Assembly: GCA_037157565.1 (NCBI GenBank)
Contig: JAZHRO010000054.1
Span: 15,731,501 to 15,795,500 of the forward strand
Direction: 5' to 3'
Source: Thalassia testudinum
Lineage: Eukaryota > Streptophyta > Magnoliopsida > Alismatales > Hydrocharitaceae
Length of the DNA stretch: 64,000 nucleotides
The translations under genes and the position numbers were made by a program. The first letter of the stretch is position 1, and each line of letters starts with the position of its first letter. Positions 12,072 through 24,425 of the stretch are shown piece by piece. The notes below the pieces were generated by a model. That model made no database searches, was not told the DNA's origin, and saw only the letters and a program-made list of their open reading frames with translations.

Positions 12072-12342
12072 CAACAAAGGAGAGATCCGCTTCTCGGCTG
12101 CGAGAACGACGCCCTCCTTCGTCTTCACCCCGATGGCCGTAGCTCCCTTCTGATACGGGGAACAGACTATTAACGATTCAACTCGACGAACATGACAACG
12201 AGACGATCGACAGATAGCATCGATCGAGATCGGCGGCGGGGAACGTACCTTCACGGCTTCGATGGCGTACTCGACCTGCAGGAGCCTCCCGTCGGGGGAG
12301 AAGGTTCCGGGCGACCCATCGTACCGCTTCCTATCGAAACGC
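12072..12342 (-). CDS. Proteasome alpha-subunit-like gene fragment (two exons)
   Basis: Exon at 12342-12249 (31 codons) encodes [34 protein letters not shown] intron (12248-12150) follows, and the exon at 12149-12072 (26 codons) encodes [20 protein letters not shown] and RISPLL before a GT donor. FSPxGRLxQVEYAxEA is the N-terminal signature of 20S proteasome alpha subunits, which gates the core particle. [19 protein letters not shown] is closest to alpha type-5 (plant PAE), but it differs from that highly conserved protein: a residue before SPLL is missing and KGAT replaces the usual LGST. No in-frame ATG occurs before an upstream double stop, so an earlier exon or a broken start is implied. 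Later exons are absent from the window. It is either a gene with a huge TE-filled intron or a truncated paralogue; I lean to the latter. Confidence 0.7.
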
Positions 12343-12485
12343 CTGGAGGAATTTGGAAGATATTATTAGGTAATCGATCGAGCTCAACCATTCAGTAGAA
12401 AAGAGAGGAGGAGACGGAGAGAGTAAGAAGCTGAGAGTGAGAGAAATGGCTCATGAATCAGCCCAATCCATTGATCATCACCATC

Positions 12486-12495
12486 CATTTATAGT
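12486..12495 (-). promoter_or_regulatory. Putative TATA box of the proteasome-like gene
   Basis: CTATAAATGG on the minus strand lies about 145 bp upstream of the first recognisable exon. It is followed by a pyrimidine-rich stretch (about 12450-12390) that resembles a plant 5' UTR. Position and motif fit a core promoter; no transcript evidence is available. Confidence 0.45.
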
Positions 12496-12499
12496 TACA

Positions 12500-14975
12500 G
12501 GTGATCGGCTGGGTTGTCACAATTGGACGGTCTGTTACAACAACAAACTTTAGCTACACGTACGAGTTGTTGAACTTCTGGAAGCTTCTCAGCTGAACAT
12601 ACTCTAACCAAAGAAACGCGCGCGCCATGGGGGAAATCCGGCCCCTTAACTACAGAAGAGAAGGAAGAACACAACGGACGCGCGCGCGCGTACCCTCCGT
12701 TCGTGGCGAGCATCTGCGGGTGTTGCTGTTTTCGGTGGATGAACCGGTGGATCGTCGCCGCCTTTGGTGCTTCCTTTCCTCTTCGTCACTCTCCTTCGGT
12801 GGGGCGCCGTTTGCCACTGCGAGAGTGGAGGGAGTCGGCGGTGGGGAAGTGACTTGGTGGTGAAGGTGGAGCTCCCGAGGGCATTTTGGTAATTGTTCTT
12901 TGACCGACGCGCGTAGGGCGAGGATCCGATTGGCGAGTTTTGTGACCCGATTGTATGGGCTGATGGATGGAGCTGATGGTCATTGACGCATTAGAAAGAT
13001 CATCCTATGTGTTTCTTGTTTAGGTGGAAATAGAAATGAAACTTAGATATTCTTATCCATTAGATTCTGGTATCAACTGACATTAAAAGAATGAAAGATG
13101 CATCTCCTTTATCACGGTTAATCTTAGGTAAGAGAATTCTAATCATCTCATTTTTCATCTCTTCAGGCAGCTGTAACGAATGGATATGTGCTCCCATTTT
13201 TACTAAAAGGGAGTGTAGAGTTAGCTATCAAAATGATTGTAACTTTACGAATTGATAAGAAATATTTGAAATAATAAATTAATAGCTATCTTTCCTATAC
13301 TTTTAGTTTTTGTTACTTTTCTTTACTTCTACTACTCTACTCAACATTTACCGATGACTACCTTCGATTTCGTACTCAGGTACAGTTAAATAGTCGAGAG
13401 TAACTGTACACGAAACAATTAGTGTAGGACCCAATTCAATACTCATGTATGATATGTAACTTCAGGAGTTCTTTTATTTGACTTGTTTCCTTTTTTATTT
13501 TATGGGATATGGATTAGACAATTTTTCGATACTTTTCTTTTCGCTCCTAGATTTGTGAACCTGATTACTATGGACATCATTTTATATTTTATTTTCTTTA
13601 TCTCAATGCTATTATATTTGCTTGTTTAGTTATGTTTATATTTTATAATTATGTGTTGAATGATAGCAATTTGTTTGGTTTGATTCTTGAAATTTGCAAC
13701 TCGGATTCCACTAATTTGATTTGAATGGTGGGGTCCAGATCATCACACTGGAGGGTAAAATGCCTCTCTACATTAAGATCAATCTCCTCATCTGCAAGGT
13801 AAGCTCTCTAGCAAGATATTTAATGAGGTGGAGGTCTAAGATGTTGGGTTCAAAAGCTAAGGATGAGTTCTAAAACATAATATCCATGGCAAATCTTTGA
13901 TCTTTGACACTCTGATCATTCCCCTGTGATAGGTGGTCGTTGGAGACAAGGTTGAGGGAGGAAAGAAGGATCCAAGAGCTAAGAAGGAGAAGACAACGGC
14001 AAAGAATATCAAGTTGGGTAATAACATACTCTTTCTCAAGTGTAGCAATAGGATCCTTAACTAGTTGCAGCTTGAAGCCTGCACTGAAGGGTTAATCTTA
14101 TGAAAATGGTGTTCCATGGCTAAGTGGTAATGGTAACCACCCTTGAAGCATGAATACCTTCTTGCATGTTAGGTAATAGTAAGTTAGATTCTGATTCCAA
14201 GTGTTAAACAAGTTTAAATGAGCCAAACCATGTGAAAAGGGGTTTGGATCATGCATTCACTCTCTTTAGATGTTTCTAGATGATTAGAAACAAGATAGGA
14301 GTTGGGTTGGTAAGTAGGGCAAGATGAGAGGTGATAGATGCACTACAAGGGATGCTTGATCAATGGATCAGACACCTAATTGTCAAAGCCTTAGACGTTT
14401 GATGACTAAGACATTTGCTATATGGAAGTAAACCTTCCTGAAATTGAGGTGGCATTCAAGGGGATATTTGATCAATTTATAAAACATCCAATCGTCAAGG
14501 CCCTAAACGTCTAGTGTTAAGCCAAGCATCTAAATGCCTAGAGATCAACCTTTTGGCGTTGGAGTGACACACCAAGGGACGTCTGACTAGATGATTAGAT
14601 GTCAGGAAGAGAGTTTGGGTGTTCAATGTGAGTGTTGGACGTCTGATGAGTCAAGCTGAGGGCAATGACCCAAAGTCCCTCCTAGGAGACGTCCAACATG
14701 ATGTTTGGATGACTTATTTCGAAACATAGGACATCTGATGATAGTGATTACACGAGGCTTCCATTTCATAACACATTTGGATGACTTATTTGATGGTGTT
14801 CAAATTGATTACACAAGACTTCCATTACCTACAATGTGCTATAAATTTCTTGCTCAAAGTTACAAAAGTAATCATTAGTAGGAGGTCATGAGTTGACAAA
14901 TTTGCCTAAGAGAGATAATTATTATTGATAGTCTCTTAAATTAGACTTGGCTAGATCGTTGTACAATAGATAGGC
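12500..14975. other. Intergenic DNA; old LTR-like remnants at 14340-14975
   Basis: 12600-12960 is GC-rich with alternating CG runs, probably promoter-proximal DNA. From 13000 to 14330 it is AT-rich without a recognised gene; two splice-like blocks at about 13745 and 13933 encode nothing I know. From 14340 to 14800, diverged GACGTCT/GACATCT boxes recur (for example at 14524, 14578, 14639 and 14690), which suggests an older member of the box-bearing LTRs described downstream. Confidence 0.5.
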
Positions 14976-16833
14976 TGTTACAACCCTATTCCCGGATCCC
15001 TACAAGACCCGAGACCGGCTCACCTCGACCAATTCCAAGACCTAATCGTCTAACAAGAAATGACCAAAAGCAGGAAAATAAACCACATTCACACATGCAA
15101 TATAACTAAGCAAAAGAAAAGACAAAGCAGTAAAAAAAGTAGAACTATTTCAGTACATGCCACCACAACAACAACAGAAAGCGGAAAGGAAACAAAAATA
15201 GCAGAAATAGCAAACTAAGTGACCATTACTCACTACAACAGTAGGGTAAACAAAAGTGTTGAAGGAACGACTATGGCTGGGCTCGGTTGGGCCCAGTGCC
15301 CTCTGCAGCCGAAAACTTGAGCTGCTCAACTCTTGGTCCTGAACAGGGTACAAAAGGACAAAGTCAGCGAATGCTGAGTAGAGTGATGTTTATATTATTT
15401 AAGTACAAGTACAGTAAAAATAATAACATATTTATTTCCCATTTCTATTTATCTCATTTATCTATTTCTATTTCATCTATTTCTCAAAGTATCCAAATAT
15501 TTCTTGATCTTGTATGTTCCTCGTGGGAACGATCTTAATTGCAGTCTTTTTCATAGAGTAGAAGGTACACGTGATGTTCTTTTGGTCGGAAGAGTCTCCC
15601 GTGGTAGTCCTACACCCAGTCAACCACCCCGAGGTCGCTGTCGAGATGTAGCGGTGACTACAGCGCGTGTGATAAGCTCACGGGTAGCTACCCCGCATTA
15701 ACATATGGTCAGTCATTTCCGCTAGCAGGTACGCCCAAAGTACAGCACGGAACAGTATAGGGCCTTGCCTTCTCAGAACAGGGCTCTCACCCCTCAGAAC
15801 CAAACAGGGGTCTTGCCCCTCCACAGTCCGTGCACCCTCGTCTAACTACCCCGGTTTGCCCAAAGGGCCTAACAAAGTCAGTGTAGGGTGGCTAGCTGAA
15901 CCTCGGGTCCCATGGGGTGGCTAGCTCCCTCCCTACACTAGTAGCTCCCCTCGGTACCACGTACGCAAGGGCCAACAGAAGTCGATGTAGAGTGGTCAAT
16001 CCTAACACCAAATCTCAACCCAAGGGAGGCTACCTCCACTCTACACTAAAAGGAGACAGTTGCTCTCTTTGGTACCACGTACACAAGGGCCAACACACTT
16101 CCTGTCTACATTCCAGATTCCGTTTATCCACAGGAATTCTACTCCCAACTCCCCATAGGGTTCATGCTCATGGTCACCTCATTTATCCAGATCGAGATCT
16201 CATGTTTCATAATTCGTTTCTCGTCCATATACAGGCAGCTCGTGTTTTCATAATTCAATTCTTAAAGCATGCAACTTGTGGTTTCATAGGCAATTTCTCA
16301 ATTATATACAGGCAGCTCGTATTTTAACATGCATCTCGTAATTATATTGCAAGCATTTTCTATCAATTTATCTTAACCAAGCATTTAAGTAAACAGTACA
16401 GCTTAAACAGGCTCATCCAATTCTGCCCTAAGGTTTATTCCATATCCTAGAGTTCAATTTGACTATTACAACCAAGTACATTCTTATTTAAATATTAACA
16501 ACTGAGTTAAACTACTCTACCGGGTATCACGGGAGGAATGGGGGCCTATGCCGCAGATCTCGTCGTCTCCGTGAGCCCTGAACATGTCATTGGCTAGTAA
16601 CCTGTACCAGCAACCAATGTACATTAGAGGAGCTCAAAACAATAGATACTCAACATGAATACGTAGAGGAACTCGAGTGGAAAACGACGGTACTTCATTT
16701 GCGAAAATCCGACTCCGTTTGGGCCTTAAACATGCCAAAAACGCGATTACTGATCAAAATCAAACGTCTGGGACCAATCCCAGACGTCTTAAAAGATGTC
16801 AACAACTCACCTTGCGTTTCCTACGGCTGATCA

Positions 16834-16940
16834 GACGTCCAGACTCCCTCTGTGACTGTCTAGGGACAGTTCCAGACGTCGGACAAGGTCTCCGGTCGTC
16901 TGGAAGCACCTCCAGATGTCTGATGATGTGATCAGATGTC
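16834..16940. repeat. 20-bp phased ACGTC box array in solo LTR 1
   Basis: Box starts at 16834, 16854, 16875, 16895, 16915 and 16935 give steps of 20, 21, 20, 20 and 20. Boxes are variants of GACGTCTGG (GACTGTC, GTCGTC and GATGTC among them); the bases between boxes are not conserved. The array ends immediately before the AAAAG insertion site of solo LTR 2. Confidence 0.85.
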
Positions 16941-16946
16941 AAAAAG

Positions 16947-19900
16947 TGTTACGACCCGGTTCCCAAATCCCTACAGGATCTGAGACCGACCCGACTCGAT
17001 TAATCCCAAGGCCTAGTCGTCCAACAAGAAATAACCGAAAAGCAGGAAAGTAAACCACATTAACTATGCTAAGTAACTAACAGTAAGAGAGTACAAGCAG
17101 TAAAGGAAGTAAAAGCTGCTAATAATTCATTTCACCACCACAACAGTAAAGCGGAAACAAAGTACAAAACGTAAACGGTAACAAGAGTCTGAACTCACTA
17201 ACAAAAGAAAGTACAACAACAGCAAGACTACTACTGGGCACGACTGGGCCCAGCACCCTCCGCAGCCGGTGACTCGGGCTTCTCAACACCTGGACCTGAA
17301 AAGGGCTATGAGTAAACGGAGTCAGCGAACGCTAAGTAGAGTGATAACCAACAACTAAAGCAATAAAAGCTAACAGGTAGTTTATCTTTTCCAATTACTT
17401 TATTTTACAAGTCATTCCTTTTACCCATTGGTTTACTTTTCAGATCTCTTTCTTGATCTCGCATGTTCCTCGTGGGAACGATCTTAATTGCAGTCTTTTC
17501 TGAAGAGTAGAAGGCACACGTGATGCTCTCCTAGCCGGGAGAGCCCCCCGTGGTGATCCTACACCCAGTCAACCACCCCGAGGTCACGGACAGACGTAAC
17601 GGTGACTACGGCACGCGCGATAAGCGCACGGGTAGCTACCCCTCACTGGCACGCGATCAATCGTTTTTGCTAGCGGATACGCCCAAAGCACAACACGGAA
17701 CAGTATAGGGCCTAGCCCTCTCAGTAACATGGGGTCTAGCCCCTCAGAACCAAATAGGGGTCTCGCACCCTCATCTAACTACCCTAGTTTGCCCAGTGAG
17801 CCTTACAAGTCGGTGTAGGGTGGCTAGTTGAACCCCGGGCCTTGTGGGGTGGCTAGTCTCTCCCTACACTGGTAGCTTTCCCCGGTACAGTGTACGCGAG
17901 GGCCAAGAATTCGATGTAGAGTGGCCAATCCTAACCCCGGGTCCCAACCCAAGGGCGGCTAGCTCAGCTTTACACTAAACAAGGGACAGTCGCTCTCCTT
18001 GGTACCGCGTACTCAAGGGCCAGCACACTTCCCACTCACATTTCCAAATCCATTCCATTTATCCACAGGAGCTCTACTCCTAATTCCCCGTAGGGTTCAT
18101 GCTCGTATTTCCCATGTTATTCCGTACTAAGTTTCCTCATTCACATTTCCGTTCTCAGATCTTACACATGTAGCTCGTATTTCCACAATTTGCATATACA
18201 ACAAGAAATGTCATAGATATCTGATGAGAACCTCATCATGAGCCCTAACTAGCATATTTTGACCTAATAAAGTGAACAAGAGTTCCTGCATAACCAAGAG
18301 AAAGGCTTAATTCAAGGGATCACTAATCTGGGAAGAGAACATGAAACAAGGGGTAAAACTGTAATTTTACCATTGCAGTGCATCAACGAGATTTCCAAGG
18401 ATCTAGACATAGGTCAATTGGGCTTAATAAGAGAAAAAGTGGGATGGTTCAATCAGAAGAGGGTTATTGTGAAATTTAAGAATTAAATGACATTCTGTAA
18501 CCCTAAAACAAACTTACTTTAATTCACAAGGTTTCAGGAAGGATAAAAATCAACTAAACCCTTTAAAATTCATGAAAAAATATCCCCTAGGGTTTAGAAC
18601 CTTCAATTTGGCCTTTGGAACCTATTTTGACCTAGATTAGGATCCATGCACAATATTTGACTTAATTTAGGTTTTTATGCAAAATATCCAGTAAAACATG
18701 GTCAAACCTAAAATCCAACTTCACCATTGGATTCCTTAGGTCAAAATTAAGTTTATACCAAAATTTGGACCTAAGGGAAGGTCATCTTAATCTACTTTGC
18801 AATTTGATCCACCAAATTACATTCAGACCCTTAACTTTTGGAAACCCTTGCAAATCCCCCCTCAGCTTCTTCGTCACTTTCTTCATTTTGGTCCCTTTTC
18901 CATCGTAGCAGGGACCCATACCTCCGGCGACTTTGTGCGGAGGTTTTCTCCTCGATTTCATGGGGAGCTACTCCCAAATTTGAAAGGGAAGCTCCCTGCG
19001 AAGCCCCCTACCACATGAGCAGCTCCCTATACCCTAGATCACCCCATACCTCTCGTGCGAACGCTCGAGAGGTATGGGTCTCCTCCAACCACACCTCCAT
19101 CTTGGTCTTCCCACTGTTTCCTCGCGACTCTTCCCTCTACCTTTACCTATTTAAGGAAGCCCAGATCCCTCTGCTTCCTTTAAGCCTGTTTTGGCCGAAG
19201 AAATCCCCCCAAATTTGTCTCCTCCTCACTCCGACCAACTACTTGCAAGCTTCGGCGACTCTCCCTCCCTCTTCTCGTTCCTCTGCCACCATACCAATGG
19301 TAGAGCCATCTCCTCCCTGCTCCTCCGCGCCGCATCGTACCAGCGCGCACACCTCCGACCCTCTTCCTCGTCGCCATTCTTCACCACAGGGCCTTCATCT
19401 CTGGTGACGGCAGACACCCGCCGCTCGCCCTCCACCTCCCCCCTTCGCTCCAAGTCCATCAGTTAAGTTCCTCTTCCTCCCCTCTTCATTTCCCCCTTAT
19501 CAATTTCTATTTTCGACCCATCGACTGCCACAGACCACTACCATCATCTCCACCTCTGGCAGACCATCGGCGAGGTGCCCCCGCCACTCCACGCCTCCAT
19601 CCACCTCACCAAACCCCTCAGAATATCCGCCACCGTCCACTGATCATTTCCCCCCGCTCCATTCACCGCCACACACTCCCAACATGCTCCTTGAACACAC
19701 CCACCTGCACAACCACAGGGTGACCTAGGCATGCACGCCCAGGCCACCCTGTGCCACGCCGACCACCGGGCCACCTTCGCCGTGTCACGACGAAGCTTGC
19801 TGAGTGTTTTGACAAGGCCGTGAGGCCGTATTTGTGTTGACAGGTGTCGACCCTCTCTATCACCATTGACGCAGCAAGGAGCTTGCTTGGGAGCTCCTCC

Positions 19901-22435
19901 AAGTCTCTCTTTTCTAGGTGAAGTGCCCCAAGTCGCGCGGAAGCCCTTCGTACACAACCCTAGCCAAGCGATTGGCACTAAAGCACCTTGCATCTGCTAC
20001 AATCGAGCGCAACATTTGCTGCGGGTGCGTGCGAGACGAAGGTGGGACATTTAGTCCCACCTCGGAAGCTGACGAGCGGGAGGCGCCACATAAATTGAAA
20101 AAGTGCCATAGCCTTGTCACCTCAGATCCACAGGGTGAGGTCCCACTCACCTGACCCGATCTTGTTCGTGACCCACACCTCCGCGAACCTGGCCTGACCC
20201 GACTACCTGTGCACTCCTCGCCCACCACCGCACGCCGATAGGCCTAGTCCCGGGCACGCATACCCGACCCGATAACCCGAGAAGGCTCTAAGAGAGCTGT
20301 CCTAAGAGCAAAATAGAGAGAGAGAGACGCGGGGAGGGTAGGGGTAGGTTTTGCTTCGCTCTGTGCAGGGAAAGAAGGAAAAGGCAGGAGAAGCTAAGGG
20401 AGAAAAAGGTGCTGCTGAAGAGGAGGAGGTGCAGCAGAGAGCAGCTAAAAGAAGGACTTAGCTCAAGAAAATAGAAGAAGAAGAAGAAGGCAGAGGAAGG
20501 AGCCGAAGAAGAAGGAGGAGGAGGTGCAGCAGCTCAAGAAGAGAAGAAGAAGAAGCCAAGAGAAGAAAGCAGAAGAAAGAGAGAAGAAGGCCAAAGATAG
20601 AGAGGTAGAAGCCAAGGAGAAGGAAGGAAGAAGAAGAAGGCTCGACATTGTAGCAGTCATCAGTTAAGGCGATTAATCCAAAGAATCAGACGTCTGAGAA
20701 AGGAAAGACAGAGAAAGAAGAGAAGGAAGAGAGAAAGCAAAGAAAAAGAAAGAGAGAAGAGAAGAAGAAAGAAAAGAGAAAATCTATTTCTTTTTACATT
20801 TTTTCTCTCTGGCATTTATCTTCATTGAACATCTTTCAAGTAGAAATTTGAGATTGTGATTTTCTGCTTCTAAATACCAATTTGCTCCCTGAGTTCGACC
20901 TCGAAATATTTTTTTGAATTTTGAGTAATAAAAATTGATAATTGTTTATACGACGTTTTCAAATATACTGCAACGAATATCCTTTTAAAAATACAATCTC
21001 GTCATAGCTAAGCGATCATCATCAATATCTATCTAACTAGCACAGGCATTTCATATTTCACAGGCAGCTCTTGTTTATTAACAGGCAAATGTTCATATTT
21101 CTATTCATTCATTTAAGACTGCAATCTCAAACACGCATACAGCAGTGTAAGTACTTCTCGTCTTAGGATTCATGCCACATCCTAGGTTTCTAGTTATCTA
21201 ATTTCACATAAGCATTCATGTTTAATAATTAAATAAAGGGGAAACCACTCTACCAGACGACTCGGGAGTATTGGGGGCTCGAACAGTAGGCTCACGTGCC
21301 TCAGCAAGCCCCGAACCCACAACAGAACGATGTCCTATATCAAAGAACATAACACAATGGAATGTTCAGAACAGTATAAAAGGGCTTCTAACAAGTAGAG
21401 AAACTCACAAGGAAAACACCGATATCTTGTTTGCGTAAAACGGACCTCAAACGAATCCTAAACGGGTCAAAACCAGGGCTGCAGGCCTAAATCAAACGTC
21501 TAGCACAAGGTCCAGATGTCTTAAAAGTGACCAGAGTCTCACCTTAGGTTCTGCGTCGACCTCAGACGTCCAGAACCTCTTCTTGACCGTCTGGATCCAA
21601 CTCCAGACATCCAAACTATCTTCCAGTTGTCTGGGAGTGCTTCCAGTCGTCTGGTAAGCTATCCAGATGTCCGAGACGCGTGGGAGGGCATGCCCCGCGC
21701 CTTCCCGAAGCTCTCTGCACGCGATAGGCAAAACACCTATATTTAGTCATGCAGATCGAAGCTGCGGTGTGGCCTACGTGGCCGTAACCGCAAAAGGAAC
21801 ATACCTTCACGCAACATTGCTTTCTGACGTCCAGTATCGTCACCAGATGTCCAATATGTCTTCTGGACGGCACGTCAGACGTCTGATTCTGGGAAAATCC
21901 TAGAACCAGAACCACCTCCTGCTCCCCCTCACCGCGCACAGCCGCGGCCTCGCCTCCTCGCCTACAACTCCAGCTACAGCAAGTGTCGGGGACAGCTCCC
22001 CCGACGCTCTCCTCCTCCCACACGCGTCACTCCGGCCGTGGACCCTCTAGCGAGCTCTCACGAGCTCGCAAGCTTAAGCTCTTCCTCTTCTCCTCACATC
22101 GCCTCTCCTCCTTGTTGCTCGCTCTCGCGCTCTCTCTTGAGCTCGCCCCTCTCGCTGCAGTGGAGAGGAAGGAGGGAAGGTGGCTGTGGTGGAGTAGGGA
22201 GGAAAGGAAGGGGGGAAAGAGGGGTTTTATAAGGGTGCACTAGGGTTCTGCAAGGGAGAAGAAAAAGAGAGAGAAGAGGGAAAAAGGCAGTCTGCATGCA
22301 GCCAACGCGCAGATGCGAAGCTACGTACAACTTTTTAAATTTCCAAACATCTGGGAGTGTGTCCAGACGTTCGACCAGACATCTGACCGACCGTCCATAC
22401 GTCTTAAAGGGCTTAGAACAGAATGGGTCTTTACA
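16947..22435 (-). mobile_element. Solo LTR 2, nested in solo LTR 1
   Basis: Starts TGTTACGACCCGG and ends GGGTCTTTACA, flanked by the exact 5-bp TSD AAAAG (16942-16946 and 22436-22440). It contains a further insertion at 18222-21025; without it the LTR is 2680 bp. A TATA motif on the minus strand (TATAAAAC, about 22224-22232) fixes the orientation. The AGACGTCT boxes in its U3 are degenerate, and the GC-rich leader-like block (21900-22200) yields open frames with no conserved domain. Confidence 0.88.
18222..21025 (+). mobile_element. Solo LTR of a second family (TGATGAG...CATCATCA)
   Basis: A 2804-bp insertion inside solo LTR 2, flanked by the exact TSD ATATC (18217-18221 and 21026-21030). 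Termini TGATGA and TCATCA are inverted repeats. A TATTTAAG motif at about 19148 and the downstream pyrimidine-rich region suggest a plus-strand promoter. The purine-rich stretch 20360-20780 (GAAGAAG-type) lies late in the LTR. There is no gag or pol. The AGACGTCT array is nearly absent, unlike the host LTR. The family matches the LTR at 1-1766. Confidence 0.85.
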
Positions 22436-23825
22436 AAAAGTGTGTGGGAAAGCGTACCACATGTGTAACGACCCGGTTCCCGAGTCCCTACGAGACATGA
22501 GAACCGGACCGACTCGACTAATCCCAAGACCTAGTCGTCCAACGAGGAAGTAACCAAAAGACAGTAAAATAAACCACATTCAGCATGAATATAACTAACA
22601 GTAAGAAAGTACAGCAGTAAGGAAAGAAACTACTACAGTAGGTACCACCACAACAGTAAAACAGCATTTATTGTATAACAAGAACTGCAGGTAAAGAAGG
22701 TACAGCGGAAACAAAAACTACTCACTAGAATAGAAACAAAAGGGGTACAAAATGGCTGTGGTAACTCTACTGGACCCTACTCGGCCCAGCGTCCTCTGCA
22801 GCCGCCGACCCTGGCTACTCAACACCTGGTCCTGAAAAAGGTAACGAGTGTAACACGTCAGCAAATCGCTGAGTAGAGTGGCAAACTAACTAAAGGAAAC
22901 AGTAGAGTGTACAGTAGTTGTTATGTTCTATTACTTCCTTTATTCACATCTTTCAATTTTTCTCACTATTTCATTTATTTCTCAGGTCTTTTACTTGATC
23001 TCGAATGTCCTCGTGGGAACGATCTTGATTGCAGTCTTTTCCAAAAGTAGAAGTAGCACATGGTGCTCTCCTGGCCGGGAGAGTCCCCCGTGGTGATCCT
23101 ACCCTCAGTCAACCACCCCAAGGTCACTGACAGACATAACGGTGACTACGGCACGCGCGATAAACGCACAGGTAGCTAGCCCGCACTGGCACGCGGTCAG
23201 TCGTTTCCGTTAACGGGTGCGCCCAAAGCACAGCACGGAACCAGGGTAGAGCCCTCTCAGTAACAGGGGTCCAACCCCTCCACAGTAACCAAACCGGGGC
23301 CTTGCCCCCCCACAGTCCGCGCACCCTCGCCTGACTACCCTAGTTTGCCCTAGTGGGCCTAACAAGTCGGTGAAGGAGGCTAGCAGAACCCCGGGGCCCG
23401 TGGGGTAGCTAGTACTCTCCTAACACTACTAGCTCTCCTCGGTACTACGTACACGAGGGCCAACAAGTCGGTACAGAGCGGCCAATCCTAACCCCGGGTC
23501 CCTGGGGCGGCTGGCCCCACTCTGCACTAAACAGGTACAGGTACTTCCCTTGGTACTGCGTACCCAAGAGACAGTACAAACTACATCTCAGTTCCATTCC
23601 TTTTTCTTTCCAGGAGTTCCACTCCTAATTCCCCGTAGGGTTCCAGCTCTTTATCTCAGAACATCATATGTTTCACTTTCCAGATTCACGTTCTCAAAAT
23701 CCATGATCTCAAACATGTTTCTTTATTCATAACAGGCAGCTGTTAATTCAAATTACAGGCAGCTTTATATTCCTTTCCATTTTTCCAAGACTGCAGTATT
23801 ATACATTCCACTAGTTTTTCCATCC

Positions 23826-23945
23826 TAAGATTCATGCCACATCCTAGGATCTAGCATACAACTAGTTTTCCAGCCCTAGGATTCATGCATCACCTAGGAG
23901 CTATCATTCCATACATTTCTCTTTCCTAGGATTCATGCAATGTCC
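23826..23945 (-). repeat. Tandem CCTAGGATTCATG repeats in the LTR
   Basis: Three imperfect units start at about 23827, 23877 and 23928, a period near 51 bp. Each carries CCTAGGATTCATGC and a second CCTAG a few bases later. The counterpart in solo LTR 5 lies at about 29805-29935 in the opposite orientation, so the tandem array is a family feature. Confidence 0.7.
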
Positions 23946-24246
23946 TAGATTCTAGTTATGGTTTCATACCTTAACAGATTTTATTGATAACTTAAGCCAC
24001 TCTACCAGGTACAACGGGAGTAATGGGGGCGTGATCGGGAATCCCGCGTGCCTCCGCGACTCTCAAGACTGCAACTGAACGAGGTCCTATCACAAGGATC
24101 AAACACAAGGAGTGTCTCAAAATAGTGTATAGCTACTGTAGACGAGTAGAGGAATTAATTCTGAAGAGAACGCAACTCGAATCGCGGAAAACGGAGCCCG
24201 AACGGGCCCTAAACGGGTCGAAAAAGATGATACTGTGCAAAATCAG

Positions 24247-24425
24247 ACGTCTGGAACTCCCTCCAGACGTCTTAAACGGTGGATCAGAGAATTACCTGTT
24301 CGGCGTGGTTTACCAGACGTCCAGAAGTCTGCGGGGACGTCTACCTAGATCACAGACGTCCGATGGTCACTCCGGACGTCTGGAGGTCACTCCCGCCGTC
24401 TGGTACAACTTCCAGACGTCTGATT
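24247..24425. repeat. AGACGTCT box array in solo LTR 3, leader side
   Basis: Boxes spaced by 20 bp occur at 24248/24268, and a further run at about 24374, 24394 and 24414 keeps the 20-bp step. One box of the latter run reads GCCGTC. The segment lies downstream of the TATA equivalent with respect to LTR transcription. Confidence 0.75.

Noticed and set aside
13745..14060. Two blocks with splice-like borders (LEGKMPLYIKINLLICK and VVVGDKVEGGKK)
   Set aside because: Peptides are not recognisable, and no further exons or start could be connected; the evidence is too weak for a gene.
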